Source of the DNA: VRUE01 sp963745915
GTDB taxonomy: Bacteria; Actinomycetota; Thermoleophilia; Solirubrobacterales; 70-9
DNA length: 64,000 nt
Reading direction: 5' to 3'
Assembly: GCA_963745915.1 (NCBI GenBank)
Contig: CAVUZA010000002.1
Location: forward strand, 1,922,001 to 1,986,000
The position numbers and the translations under genes were made by a program. The notes under the pieces are model-generated. The model searched no databases. It had not been told where the DNA came from and saw nothing but the letters and a program-made list of their open reading frames with translations. Shown here one piece after another: positions 49,156 through 58,449 of this stretch; within the stretch, counting starts at the first letter, position 1; every line of letters starts with the position of its first letter.

Positions 49156-51241
49156 GCGAGGATGGCCGGGCTGCGCGGCGGTGGCTGCTGTGGCGGTGGC
49201 GGTGGCGCTTGGGACGCAGGCGGGCGCGGGCGCGGCGCTTGCCCTGGCGGGCGATCACGGTCAGGCGCTTGGAGCCCCAGCGCATGCGCAGGTGGAAGCG
49301 GCCGCCGCGGCCGACGTGGACGCGGCGGTGCCAGCGCTTGCCGGGACGGCGGCTGAGGCGCACCGTGCCGGGCGCGAAGAAGGCGCCGCGGACGATCACC
49401 CTGCCGCGCTTGCGACGGGTCAGGCGCAGCAGCGGGCTGCGCTTGCGGCGCACCGCCCGGCGCGCCGGGCGCGGCCAGCGGCCGTCGGGATTGGGCGCCC
49501 CGGTGGTGAAAGACCAGCTGTGGCTGACCGGCGGCAGCGGCTCTTCGCCCGCGCCCGGCGCCTCGCCGAGGCTGACCGTGGCGGTGTAGGTCGTCCACGG
49601 CTCGAGCGGCTCGACCGGGATCAGGATCGCGCCGGTCAGGTAGTTGCCGATGCCGCTCTCGCCGTCGACCCAGCGCACCTCGGCCGGCCCGTGCTCGGAG
49701 CGCAGCGAGGCGGAGGTCACGTCGGGCGGCCGGATGAAGGCCTGGCCCTGCTCGTAGACGAAGAGCTCGCGCCCGGCGAGGCCGAGGACGCCGACTTCCT
49801 CGCCCGGGACTTTGGGGCTCTCGGCGGCGAACTCGGCCGGCGGGATGCCGCTGGTGCCGTCGCCGGGGTAGGTGTAGATCGTTCCCGGCGGGTCGGGCGG
49901 GCGCAGCATCCCCGGCCAGGTGGTCAGGCACTGGTAGCCGTGGGAGTCGTCGAGTCCGGTGTAGAGGAGGTCCGGGGTCATCATCTGGTTGAGGTGGATC
50001 GGGGCGTCGTTCCAGGGGTTGCTGTCCGGCCCCCAGGCGCCCGACTCGGCGGCGAGGACCGCGTGTTCGCCGGCCCAGGCGCCGGCCGCGGTGTGGCCGG
50101 GCAGGTTCGCCTGCTCGGCGTGGGCGAGGATGCCGTTGCGGGCGCCGTAGGCGTCGTGGGCGGCGCAGGCCTGCGACCAGAGCGGCAGGTTGATCACCCC
50201 GCCCGGCAGGCCCCATTTCGTCCGCTGCTGGTTGAGCCAGGCGATCAGCTCGCCTTCGTGCTGGGCCGGCGGGCCGGGCGGGCCGGGGATCTCGGGCGGG
50301 TCGGGCAGCGGCAGGGAGAAGGCGAGCCTGCTGACCCTGCCGTCGCTGACGCTGACCGTCTGGGTCTGGGAGCCGCCTTCGCGCTCGGCACTGGCGGTCA
50401 CCGTGTAGCTGCCGCTCGGCGCCCAGGCGCGGAAGGCGCCGCCGCCGGCGAAGACCTGCTCGCTGGCGCCACCGCCCGTCGCCGTGACCTTGACGTAGGC
50501 GTTTTGCGGCGGGGCGCCGCCGGGCCCGGCGATGGTTCCTTCGATCACGCCCTCGGGCTTGGCACCGGACAGGGTCGCCTCCGCGTGCCGCGTGGCGCCG
50601 ATGCCGAGCGTCGCGTACTGGGAGCCGAGGCTCTCGTGGACCCGGTCGCCGAGTTCGGCGCCGGTGCGGTTGACCGAGAAGGAGATCCGGTAGGTGCCGG
50701 CGGGCAGCTGGCCGGCGCTCCACTCGCCGTCCTCGCCGGTGAAGGCGACGGTGGGGAAGTAGGTGCCGGTGACGAAGGCGGGGGAGACGAGGACTTCGAC
50801 GCCGGCGTCGGGCGAGTGGTCGGCGTAGCTGGCGTTGCCGGTCATCGTGCCGTTGCCGTTGGCGGCCGACAGGACCAGGTCGCGGGTCAGGTGTTCGCCG
50901 TCGCCGACGACGACCCCGTCCTGGCTGGCGTAGCCGGCACCGCTGCCCGCCGGCGGCTCGGCGCCGAGGTCGTAGCTGCGCGGCGGGACGCTTCCGATCT
51001 CGTAATGGCCGTCGGCCTCGGTGGTCGCTTTGATCAAGATGTGATCGCCGGGGACCAGGACCACCCTCGCCCCAGCGGCCGGGCTGCCGCCGGCGTAGGT
51101 CACGTTGCCGCTGACGCTGCCCGGCAGGGCCGTGGCGCCCGGCGCGCCCAGCGCCGCGCCCGCGAGCACGAGGCAGGCCGACAGGCAGATAGTCCGCACG
51201 AGGCCCCTGCCGGCCCCGCGCCACCGCAGATGACGCCGCAT
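49133..51241 (-). CDS. Large secreted protein with carboxypeptidase-regulatory-like and CAP domains
   Basis: 702 residues. A signal peptide ends near ATALPG. Residues 35-330 contain repeated carboxypeptidase-regulatory-like beta domains (SGNVTYAGGSPAAGARVVL, GTIAGPGGAPPQNAYVKV). A Pro-rich linker leads to a CAP/SCP-like domain with LIAWLNQQRTKWGLP and PLWSQACAAHDAYGARNGILAH, where the His and Glu pattern suggests an SCP fold. The tail is very basic (Arg/Lys-rich) and could bind cell-wall polymers. The last residues and stop are formed by a palindrome arm. GTG or ATG start at 51241. Confidence 0.7.
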   Translation of the reverse strand: MRRHLRWRGAGRGLVRTICLSACLVLAGAALGAPGATALPGSVSGNVTYAGGSPAAGARVVLVPGDHILIKATTEADGHYEIGSVPPRSYDLGAEPPAGSGAGYASQDGVVVGDGEHLTRDLVLSAANGNGTMTGNASYADHSPDAGVEVLVSPAFVTGTYFPTVAFTGEDGEWSAGQLPAGTYRISFSVNRTGAELGDRVHESLGSQYATLGIGATRHAEATLSGAKPEGVIEGTIAGPGGAPPQNAYVKVTATGGGASEQVFAGGGAFRAWAPSGSYTVTASAEREGGSQTQTVSVSDGRVSRLAFSLPLPDPPEIPGPPGPPAQHEGELIAWLNQQRTKWGLPGGVINLPLWSQACAAHDAYGARNGILAHAEQANLPGHTAAGAWAGEHAVLAAESGAWGPDSNPWNDAPIHLNQMMTPDLLYTGLDDSHGYQCLTTWPGMLRPPDPPGTIYTYPGDGTSGIPPAEFAAESPKVPGEEVGVLGLAGRELFVYEQGQAFIRPPDVTSASLRSEHGPAEVRWVDGESGIGNYLTGAILIPVEPLEPWTTYTATVSLGEAPGAGEEPLPPVSHSWSFTTGAPNPDGRWPRPARRAVRRKRSPLLRLTRRKRGRVIVRGAFFAPGTVRLSRRPGKRWHRRVHVGRGGRFHLRMRWGSKRLTVIARQGKRRARARLRPKRHRHRHSSHRRAARPSSLQRFFVP

Positions 51242-51364
51242 CGCCTGGATTGTAGGCGCCTCCCCCGCCTCTATCGGGGCGCAGAGGCCTCAGTTGGTGT
51301 TTCAAAGCAACGACTGACCCCGGGGCCGGGCAAATGGCTCTGCCGCGCCAATCCTCCACTTGGG

Positions 51365-51382
51365 TGACACAGATCAGTGTCA
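51365..51382. promoter_or_regulatory. Operator-like inverted repeat
   Basis: TGACACAGATCAGTGTCA: 6-bp perfect half sites with a 6-bp spacer in the 271-bp gap between the two large secreted-protein genes. A GGGGTTTTCCCCC mini-hairpin follows at 51402-51416. No regulator assigned. Confidence 0.45.
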
Positions 51383-51512
51383 TATGCAGGAGGAATAGGG
51401 GTTTTCCCCCTTGCTGCCGACGGGTAGAGGTGTGTACCGTAGGCGCTGGGAGAAGTACAGGCGCCATACGCAGGGACATGGGTTACGTCAATGCGAACTG
51501 AGGAGAGTTTGA

Positions 51513-54497
51513 ATGGCAAAGCGCCTGATCGCCTTCGTCGTGATGTCGTTGTGGCTTGTAGCCGCGGTGCCGGTCGCGACGGCCGACACCGGAGACATCA
51601 TCGAACCGCAGAGCGAACCGCCCACGCCAGCCGATGGCTGGCAGGCGAATGTCTGCACGACGGACACACCGCCCTGTTCGCCGGAAACCCCGGGGAACTT
51701 CTTCCTCGAAGCAGGCGGTCACCCGCCAATCGGCTTCACCCAGTATTTCCTCAGGCACGAAGCGAGCACCGGCAAAGTCGAACCGGCGGAAATCGAAATA
51801 CCGACGAGTCCGCTCGTGGGTCAGGTTCCGGCCGTGCCGAACGCCGACCGGACGGTCAGGACGCTGCGCGTCGACCTGCCGCCGGGCCTCTCCGTGAACC
51901 CCGAAGCGACGCCTCGCTGTTCCCTCGCGGAATTCGAAGTGCTGCCGATTCCGGAATGTGAACCGAACACGATCGTCGGGCGCGAGGAAGTCACGCTCGT
52001 CGTCAACACCCCCGGCGTCGTACCCGCCCCTTCGCCACCGTTCCCGGCTGGCAACACGCTCCCGGTTGGCGCTGTGATTCCGCCCAGCGAAGCGACGGGG
52101 ACCAAAGTGCCGGTGTACAACCTCGAGCCGAAACCAGGCGAACCGGCGCTGTTCGGCTTCGTCATCGCGGGCTCGAAATTCGTCTTCCTCGAAACCGACG
52201 TCGCTTGGGACAGCGACTATCACCAGAGCTTCACGATCAGGCCACCGGCGCCGTCGCTGCCGGTGTCGACCCTGAAGAGCCGGCTGGTCAGTCTCGGCGA
52301 AGAACCGGGCAACGGCACCTACATCAGCAACCCAACCACCTGTTTCAGTCCGAACGAATGGCAGAACCTGTACTCGACCTGGTATCGGGCTGAGTCGTAT
52401 GGGGAAGAACCGAACCCTGCCTTCCCCGAAGGCGTCACTCCGTTCGAGGCCAAGGTCGAGGACGACGAAGGCAACCTCTACCAGCAGACAAACTGCGCCG
52501 AAATCCCGTTCGACCCAAGCATCGAAGTCAATCCGGGAACCAACCAGATCGACTCGCCGGCTCCGGCCGACGTCGTAACCGAGATTCCCTTCGAGGTTCC
52601 CACCGAAGGAGGGAAAGCGCAGTCCCAGTCCCACCTGCGCAAGGCGGTGATCTCGCTGCCCGAAGGGATGGGGCTCAACCCGTCCGGCTCGAACGGCCTC
52701 GTCGCCTGCAGCGACGCGGACTTCAAGAAGGGCCAGCGGGTCGAGAACAACACCTGCCCGGTCGACTCGAAGATCGGCTCGGTGGCTGTCGAAACCCCGG
52801 CGCTGCCTCCCGGTTCGCTGACAGGTGATGTCTACGTCGGTGAACAGCAGAGCAACGATCCCGAATCGGGCAACCAGTTCCGCATCCTCGCCGAAGCGAA
52901 GTCCGAGCAGTACGGAGTCGTTCTGCGGCTGATCGGCCACACGGCGGCCAACAAGACGACCGGCCGGTTGACCACGACCTTCGACGAACAGGAGGTCGGG
53001 CCATTGGCGGGCAGCCTGCCCAACGGTCTGCCGCAGCAGCCGTTCGAATCGGTGAGGCTCAGCTTCGACGGCTCGAAGCAGATCCTGACCAGCCCGCCGA
53101 CCTGCGCCCCGGCGCAGACGACGGGCGAGTTCGAACCGTGGGCACGGCCCGGCACGCAGACGGAGAAGGTGGATAGCTTCACCCTCTCCAGCGACCCGGG
53201 CGGCGGCAGCTGCCCGACCACGCTGGGGGCGCGGCGCTTCACGCCGGGTTACTCGGCCGACACCAGCAACAGCGTCGCCGGAGCCGACACCAAGTTCGAC
53301 GTCCACGTCGGGCGCGGCGACGGTGAGCAGGAGGTCAAGGGCGTCGACATCACCCTCCCCGAGGGCCTGATCGGCAGCCTCGCCGGACTGCTCTACTGCC
53401 CCGACGTCAACCTCGAAGTCGCGGAACAGAAGACCGCCTACCAGGAGACAGTCAACCCCAGCTGTCCGGAGGTCAGCCAGATCGGCACCGCGACCACGAA
53501 GAGCGGCTCGGGTCCCGACCCGATCTCGCTCGGCGGCAGCGCCTACCTGGCCGGCCCCTACAAGGGCGCACCGCTCTCGCTGGCGGTGATCACGCCGGCC
53601 AGCTCCGGCCCGTTCGACCTCGGCACCGTTGTCGTCCGGGTGGCGCTCTACATCAACCCGGAAACCACAGAAATCCACGCGGTCTCCGACCCGATCCCCG
53701 ACGTCTTCGGGGGCGTCAAGCTCGACCTGCGCTCGATCGACGTCCACGTCGACCGGCCGCAGTTCATGCGCAACGGGACCGACTGCAGCGAACCGATGGC
53801 GACCCGCGGCTCGATCCTGGGCGGCGGCTCGAACCCGGCCAACCCGGGGGCGTTCAGCTCCTACGACGTGTCGGCCTACTACCGGCCGGCCGAATGCGGC
53901 AAGCTGAAGTTCAAGCCGAAGCTGTACACGAGGCTCTTCGGCGGCACCCGCCGCACCGCCCACCCGCAGCTCCGGGCGGTGCTCGAAGCCCGCAAGGGCG
54001 ACGCCAACATCGAACGCAGCGCGCTGACCCTGCCGCACGCGCTGTTCCTCGACCAGGGCAACATCAAGACCGTCTGCACCAGGGTGCAGCTGGGCGAAAA
54101 CAACTGCCCGAAGGCGGCGATCTACGGCCACGCGGTGGCTCGCAGCCCGCTGCTCGACGGCAAGCTCGAAGGCCCCGTCTACCTGGTCTCCTCGGACAAC
54201 ACCCTGCCCGACCTGCTGGTCAACCTGACCGGCCAGGTCACGGTCAGGCTGCGGGCCGAGATCACCTCGCCGCGCGGCGGCATCAAGACAGTGTTCCACC
54301 ACACGCCCGACGTGCCGGTGAGCAAGCTGATCCTGCGTATGCAGGGCGGCAAGAAGAAGGGGCTGCTGATCAACTCCAGGAACCTCTGCCAGGGCAAGCT
54401 GTCCTCCTACATGAACCTCAAGGCACACAACAGCCGGCGCGTGCGCGTCAAGCAGCTGAAGCTGGCCGTGCCTTGCGGGAAGTCCAACACGAAGTAG
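51513..54497 (+). CDS. Very large secreted surface protein, 994 aa
   Basis: A signal peptide (LIAFVVMSLWLVAAVPVATA) precedes about 970 residues of beta-rich, Cys-containing sequence with recurrent phrases such as LRVDLPPGLSVNPEATPRCS, KAVISLPEGMGLNPSGSNGLVACSDADF, GVDITLPEGLIGSLAGLLYCPD and SALTLPHALFLDQGNIKTVCTRVQ. These recur as three or four divergent domains of about 200 residues, each with the LPEG/LPxG and paired Cys pattern. Proteins of this kind are frequent in Solirubrobacterales; their role is unknown. A GAGGAGAG Shine-Dalgarno precedes the ATG. No C-terminal sortase signal or transmembrane anchor is seen. Confidence 0.7.
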   Translation: MAKRLIAFVVMSLWLVAAVPVATADTGDIIEPQSEPPTPADGWQANVCTTDTPPCSPETPGNFFLEAGGHPPIGFTQYFLRHEASTGKVEPAEIEIPTSPLVGQVPAVPNADRTVRTLRVDLPPGLSVNPEATPRCSLAEFEVLPIPECEPNTIVGREEVTLVVNTPGVVPAPSPPFPAGNTLPVGAVIPPSEATGTKVPVYNLEPKPGEPALFGFVIAGSKFVFLETDVAWDSDYHQSFTIRPPAPSLPVSTLKSRLVSLGEEPGNGTYISNPTTCFSPNEWQNLYSTWYRAESYGEEPNPAFPEGVTPFEAKVEDDEGNLYQQTNCAEIPFDPSIEVNPGTNQIDSPAPADVVTEIPFEVPTEGGKAQSQSHLRKAVISLPEGMGLNPSGSNGLVACSDADFKKGQRVENNTCPVDSKIGSVAVETPALPPGSLTGDVYVGEQQSNDPESGNQFRILAEAKSEQYGVVLRLIGHTAANKTTGRLTTTFDEQEVGPLAGSLPNGLPQQPFESVRLSFDGSKQILTSPPTCAPAQTTGEFEPWARPGTQTEKVDSFTLSSDPGGGSCPTTLGARRFTPGYSADTSNSVAGADTKFDVHVGRGDGEQEVKGVDITLPEGLIGSLAGLLYCPDVNLEVAEQKTAYQETVNPSCPEVSQIGTATTKSGSGPDPISLGGSAYLAGPYKGAPLSLAVITPASSGPFDLGTVVVRVALYINPETTEIHAVSDPIPDVFGGVKLDLRSIDVHVDRPQFMRNGTDCSEPMATRGSILGGGSNPANPGAFSSYDVSAYYRPAECGKLKFKPKLYTRLFGGTRRTAHPQLRAVLEARKGDANIERSALTLPHALFLDQGNIKTVCTRVQLGENNCPKAAIYGHAVARSPLLDGKLEGPVYLVSSDNTLPDLLVNLTGQVTVRLRAEITSPRGGIKTVFHHTPDVPVSKLILRMQGGKKKGLLINSRNLCQGKLSSYMNLKAHNSRRVRVKQLKLAVPCGKSNTK

Positions 54498-54514
54498 CCC
54501 TCGGGACGGGAGGG

Positions 54515-54540
54515 CGCGGCGGGCCTGCGGGCCCGCCGCG
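54515..54540 (+). terminator. Hairpin after the 994-residue protein gene
   Basis: 10-bp perfect arms CGCGGCGGGC/GCCCGCCGCG, 6-nt loop, 17 bp after the stop codon. Confidence 0.55.
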
Positions 54541-54578
54541 TCATCGCCCGGCCCCGGCGGCGTACACTCAGCCCACGA

Positions 54579-54623
54579 GGTGCAACGCGTTTTGGTTCCA
54601 TGGGGACCAAAACGCGTTGCACC
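54579..54623. repeat. GGTGCAACGCG palindrome, copy 4
   Basis: 18-bp perfect arms (54579-54596 and 54606-54623), the best copy of the family. It stands between two plus-strand genes, 24 bp before the GMC oxidoreductase start. Confidence 0.8.
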
Positions 54624-54647
54624 GGGGGAAACGGGGAAGGAGCGAGG

Positions 54648-56231
54648 ATGGCGACGTATGACTATGTGATCGTCGGTGCCGGCTCGGCCGGCTGCGTCTT
54701 GGCGGCGCGGCTCTCGGAGGACCCGGAGACGAGCGTGCTGCTGCTCGAGGCCGGGCCGCCGGATGCCAACCAGAACATCCATGTGCCGCTCGGTTACCTC
54801 TCGCTGGCCCGCACCGAGGTCGACTGGGACTACGCGACGGCGCCCGAACCGGCCTGCAACGGCCGCCGCGTCTCGCTTCCGCGCGGCAAGGTGCTGGGCG
54901 GCTCCTCCTCGATCAACGCGATGGTCTACATCCGCGGCAACCGCCGCGACTACGACGGCTGGGGGCAGCCGGGCTGGGGCTGGGACGACCTCTTCCCCTA
55001 CTTCCTCAAGTCCGAGGACAACGAGCGCGGCGCCTCCGAGTGGCACGGCGCCGGCGGCCCGCTGCCGGTCTCCGACCAGCGCTCGGGCAACGTCGTCTCG
55101 CCCGCCTTCGTCGAGGCCGGGGTGGAAGCCGGCCTGGACCGCAACGAGGACTTCAACGGCGCCGCCCAGGACGGCGTCGGCGTGTACCAGGTGACCCAGC
55201 GCGGCGGCCTGCGCGCCAGCGCCGCCGTCGCCTACCTGCACCCGGCGAGCGAGCGCCCCAACCTGACCGTGATGCCCTTCATGCACGTCAACCGGGTGCT
55301 CTTCGAGGGCAAGCGCGCGGTTGGGGTCGAGGCCAGCCAGCTCGGCCAGGCGCAGGAGCTGCGCGCCGAGCGCGAGACGATCCTCTGCGGCGGGACCTAC
55401 AACTCGCCGCAGCTGCTGATGCTCTCCGGCGTCGGCCCGGCCGAGCACCTGGCGATGAAGGAGGTCGAGGTGCTGCTCGACCAGCCGGCGGTGGGGGAGA
55501 ACCTCGGCGACCACCCCGCCACCTACGCGGTCTACACCAGCGAGCAGCCGGGCAGCCTGATCGAGGCCCTGGAGCCGGCGGCGATGGCCGAGTTCGAGGC
55601 CTCCCAGACCGGCCCCTTCGCCTCCAACCTGGCCGAAGCGGGCGGCTTCGCCCGGCTCGACTCCGGCGCCGAGGCTCCCGAAGTCCAGTTCCACGTCGCC
55701 CCGATCCACATCGTCGAAGAGGGGATGGGGGACCCGCAGGGCCACGGCGTCTGGGTCTCGCCCTGCCTGCTCGACGCCGAGAGCCGCGGCTCGGTGCGGC
55801 TCTCCTCCAACGACCCGACCGCGAAGCCGATCGTCCGCCACGCCTTCTACGCCGAGGAGGGCGACCTGGCGCGGATGGCCGACGCCGTGCGCCTGGCCGA
55901 GGAGATCTGCGCCCAGCCGGCCTTCGCCCCCTACTGCGCCCAGCCCTTCACCGCGCCCGCCGGGGACTCCGACGAGGCGCGGCGCGCCCACGTCGCCGCC
56001 ACCACCTACGAGATCTACCACCCGGTCGGCACCTGCGCGATCGGCTCGGTGGTCGACCCCGAGCTGCGGGTCGAGGGCCTCGAGGCGCTGCGCGTGGTCG
56101 ACGCCTCGGTGATGCCGACCGTGCCGCGCGGCAACACCAACGCGCCGACGATCGCGATCGCCGAGCGCGCCGCCGACCTGATCCGCCACGGCCGGCCGCT
56201 GGCCGCCGAGGCGAGCGAGGCGCCGGCCTGA
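54648..56231 (+). CDS. GMC-family FAD oxidoreductase (choline-dehydrogenase-like)
   Basis: 527 residues. The N-terminal FAD motif is YVIVGAGSAGCVLAARLSEDPETSVLLLEAG; the family signature 1 is RGKVLGGSSSINAMVYIRG and signature 2 is GTYNSPQLLMLSGVGP. The active-site His lies in YEIYHPVGTCAIG and the C-terminal NTNAPTIAIAERA carries the second catalytic residue. Oxidises an alcohol; choline is only one possibility. ATG at 54648 with an AAGGAG site upstream. The next gene overlaps its stop (TGATG). Confidence 0.9.
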   Translation: MATYDYVIVGAGSAGCVLAARLSEDPETSVLLLEAGPPDANQNIHVPLGYLSLARTEVDWDYATAPEPACNGRRVSLPRGKVLGGSSSINAMVYIRGNRRDYDGWGQPGWGWDDLFPYFLKSEDNERGASEWHGAGGPLPVSDQRSGNVVSPAFVEAGVEAGLDRNEDFNGAAQDGVGVYQVTQRGGLRASAAVAYLHPASERPNLTVMPFMHVNRVLFEGKRAVGVEASQLGQAQELRAERETILCGGTYNSPQLLMLSGVGPAEHLAMKEVEVLLDQPAVGENLGDHPATYAVYTSEQPGSLIEALEPAAMAEFEASQTGPFASNLAEAGGFARLDSGAEAPEVQFHVAPIHIVEEGMGDPQGHGVWVSPCLLDAESRGSVRLSSNDPTAKPIVRHAFYAEEGDLARMADAVRLAEEICAQPAFAPYCAQPFTAPAGDSDEARRAHVAATTYEIYHPVGTCAIGSVVDPELRVEGLEALRVVDASVMPTVPRGNTNAPTIAIAERAADLIRHGRPLAAEASEAPA

Positions 56232-56746
56232 TGGAGGCCGAGGCGCGCACCGAGCCGGCTGCCGCCCCCGACACCGAGACGCGCGAGGTCTACCGCGCCG
56301 GCGGCCGCGTCTACGTCGCCAGCGTCGTCGCCCAGCTCTGCGCCGCCGGCCTCTTCGTCGGCGTGATCGGCGCGATCGCCACCTGGGGCAAGAGCTCGGC
56401 CCTCTTCGACCTCGCCAGCAGCCCGCACGGGATCGCCAAGGCCGAGCTCGGCTACCTCTTCGGCCCGGCCCTGATCCTCCTCCTGCTGCCGATCGTCCGC
56501 CACCGCTCCCCGCACGTCGCCTACACGCGCTGGTACAAGCCGCGGCTGCTCGCCGCGCTGGCGCTCTGGGCGATCGGCCTGGTCCGCCTGCTCACCCACC
56601 TCGCCGGCCTCGACGACGAATACGCCCTGCAGGCCGGCGCCTACATCGCCACGGCCCTGATCGCCCTCGGCCTGCTCGCCAGCCTGGCGATGTGGCCCGC
56701 CCGGCTGCCCACCGGCGCCCTCGACCGCCGCGGCGAGGTCAGCTAG
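56231..56746 (+). CDS. Hypothetical membrane protein, 171 aa, coupled to the GMC oxidoreductase
   Basis: Four hydrophobic segments at about 28-50, 70-90, 105-125 and 137-155 with Arg-rich loops. The ATG overlaps the GMC stop by one base, so the two are probably translated together; it could be a membrane partner that takes electrons or holds the enzyme at the membrane. No heme or quinone motif is clear. The 3' end overlaps the opposing ammonium transporter by 8 bp. Confidence 0.6.
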   Translation: MEAEARTEPAAAPDTETREVYRAGGRVYVASVVAQLCAAGLFVGVIGAIATWGKSSALFDLASSPHGIAKAELGYLFGPALILLLLPIVRHRSPHVAYTRWYKPRLLAALALWAIGLVRLLTHLAGLDDEYALQAGAYIATALIALGLLASLAMWPARLPTGALDRRGEVS

Positions 56747-58034
56747 CGTCGGCGACCGGGACGGGGACCTCGACCCCGTCCTCGGGGATGACCAGGACCG
56801 CGCCCTCGCCGGTGACGTAGGCCTCCTCGCCGTGGTAGGTGACGTCCATGCCGACCGCCTCCTCGTGCTCGGAGGCGCGCAGCGGCATCAGGGCGCCGAT
56901 GACCTTGAGCAGGACGAAGGTGGCGACGAAGGCGTAGGCGGGGGCGGCGAGCGCGGCGACCGCCTGGTCGAGCAGCTGCTCGGCGTTGCCGTAGAGGAGG
57001 CCGTCGGCGACCCCGTTCCAGGCGGCCTGGGCGACGATGCCGATGAAGAGGATGCCGGTGAAGCCGGCGACGCCGTGGGCGGCGAGCACGTCGAGCGTCT
57101 CGTCGACCCGGGTGCGCGGCCGCCAGACGATCATCGCGTAGCAGGGCAGGGCGCCGAGGAAGCCGAGCGCCATCGCCCAGCCGGGGCTGATGAAGCCGCC
57201 CGCCGGAGTGATCAGCACGCAGCCGACGATGATCGCCGTCGCCGCCCCGATCGCGGTCACCTTGCGGCCGCGGATCAGGTCGAGGACGAACCAGGTGATC
57301 AGCGAGCAGGCCGGGGTCAGCAGCGTGTTGACGAAGGCGAGCACGCTGGCGTCGCCGGTCGAGAAGCCGCTGCCGCCGTTGAAGCCGAACCAGCCGAACC
57401 AGAGCAGGCCGGCGCCGAGCAGCACGTACATCGCGTTGTGCGGGAGCAGCGCCTGGCGGCCGTAGTCCTTGCGGGTGCCGACGACCAGGGCCGCGGCCAG
57501 GGCGGAGAAGCCGGAGGCCATCTCGACCGGGACGCCGCCGGCGAAGTCGAGCGTGCCCTGCTGGGTCAGCCAGCCGCCGCCGAAGCCCCAGTGGGCGAGC
57601 ACCGCGTAGACCAGCACCGACCAGAGCGCGGCGAAGACGAGGAAGGCGCCGAAGCGCATCCGCTCGACCACCGCGCCGGAGACCAGCGCCACGGTGATGA
57701 TGCAGAAGGTCGCCTGGAAGGCCATGAAGACGAGGTGGGGGATGGTCGTCCCTTCGCGCGGGGCGAAGTCGACGCCGTGCAGGCCGATGTAGCCGAGGCC
57801 GCCGATCAGGTCGCCGCTGCCGTCGAAGGCGAGCGAGTAGCCGACCAGCGCCCAGGTGACCATCGCGATCGCGATCGCGGCGACGCACATCATGAAGGTG
57901 TTGAGCGTGTTCTTCGAGCGCACCAGGCCGGCGTAGAAGAGGCCCAGGGCCGGGGTCATCATCAGCACCAGGGCGGTGGCGACCAGCATCCAGGCGGTGT
58001 CGCCGGTGTCGACCCCGGCGGCGGCGAGCGGCAT
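56739..58034 (-). CDS. amtB: Ammonium transporter
   Basis: 431 residues with 11 predicted helices. Family hallmarks: DTAWMLVATALVLMMTPALGLFYAGLVRSKN at the start, the central-pore histidines in VLAHWGFGGGW and LAAHGVAGFTG, and the gate phenylalanines. It carries NH4+ across the membrane and is normally gated by PII binding to its cytosolic face. The PII gene lies 5 bp upstream in the same operon, the usual glnK-amtB arrangement. The cytosolic C-terminal tail is long, as needed for PII docking. Confidence 0.93.
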   Translation of the reverse strand: MPLAAAGVDTGDTAWMLVATALVLMMTPALGLFYAGLVRSKNTLNTFMMCVAAIAIAMVTWALVGYSLAFDGSGDLIGGLGYIGLHGVDFAPREGTTIPHLVFMAFQATFCIITVALVSGAVVERMRFGAFLVFAALWSVLVYAVLAHWGFGGGWLTQQGTLDFAGGVPVEMASGFSALAAALVVGTRKDYGRQALLPHNAMYVLLGAGLLWFGWFGFNGGSGFSTGDASVLAFVNTLLTPACSLITWFVLDLIRGRKVTAIGAATAIIVGCVLITPAGGFISPGWAMALGFLGALPCYAMIVWRPRTRVDETLDVLAAHGVAGFTGILFIGIVAQAAWNGVADGLLYGNAEQLLDQAVAALAAPAYAFVATFVLLKVIGALMPLRASEHEEAVGMDVTYHGEEAYVTGEGAVLVIPEDGVEVPVPVADAS

Positions 58035-58039
58035 CGCGG

Positions 58040-58393
58040 TCAGCCTTTCACCGGCGTCACCGCGCCGTGGTCGGTCTCGCCGGTGCGGATCCGCACCGCG
58101 CGGTCGAGCGGCAGGACGAAGATCTTGCCGTCGCCGACCTCGCCGGTCCGCGCCCCCTCGCAGAGGGCGTCGATCGTCGGCTGCACGAAGTCGTCGGAGA
58201 CGGCGATCTCGAAGCGGACCTTCTCCGAGAGGCCCATCTGCACGGTCGTGCCGCGGTAGGTCTCGACCCGCTCGAGCTCGCCGCCGTGGCCCTGCACGCG
58301 GCTGATCGAGACGCCGCGCACTTCGGCTCGGTAGAGCGACTCGAGCACGTCGTTGGCCTTCTCCGGCCGCACGATGCCGACCACGAGTTTCAT
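58040..58393 (-). CDS. glnK: PII nitrogen-regulatory protein without the T-loop tyrosine
   Basis: 117 residues, starting at ATG 58393 (MKLVVGIVRPEKANDVLESL). The B-loop region TGEVGDGKIFVLPLDRAVRIRTGE is intact, so ATP and 2-oxoglutarate binding should be kept. In the T-loop, Y46-R47-G48 is present but residues 49-51 are T-T-V, so the Tyr51 that is uridylylated or adenylylated in other bacteria is replaced by Val. Covalent control is therefore unlikely and regulation would be by effectors alone. It precedes amtB with a 5-bp gap. Confidence 0.9.
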   Translation of the reverse strand: MKLVVGIVRPEKANDVLESLYRAEVRGVSISRVQGHGGELERVETYRGTTVQMGLSEKVRFEIAVSDDFVQPTIDALCEGARTGEVGDGKIFVLPLDRAVRIRTGETDHGAVTPVKG

Positions 58394-58449
58394 CTCGCCT
58401 CGCCTTCCATCCCGCAAGCGACCCTAACCGATCCGCCTACACTTGGGAG

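Noticed and set aside
51483..56189. Minus-strand open frame of about 1568 codons across the surface-protein and GMC genes
   Set aside because: It is antisense to two well-supported plus-strand genes, has no domain, and long antisense frames are expected in GC-rich coding DNA because stop codons are rare there.
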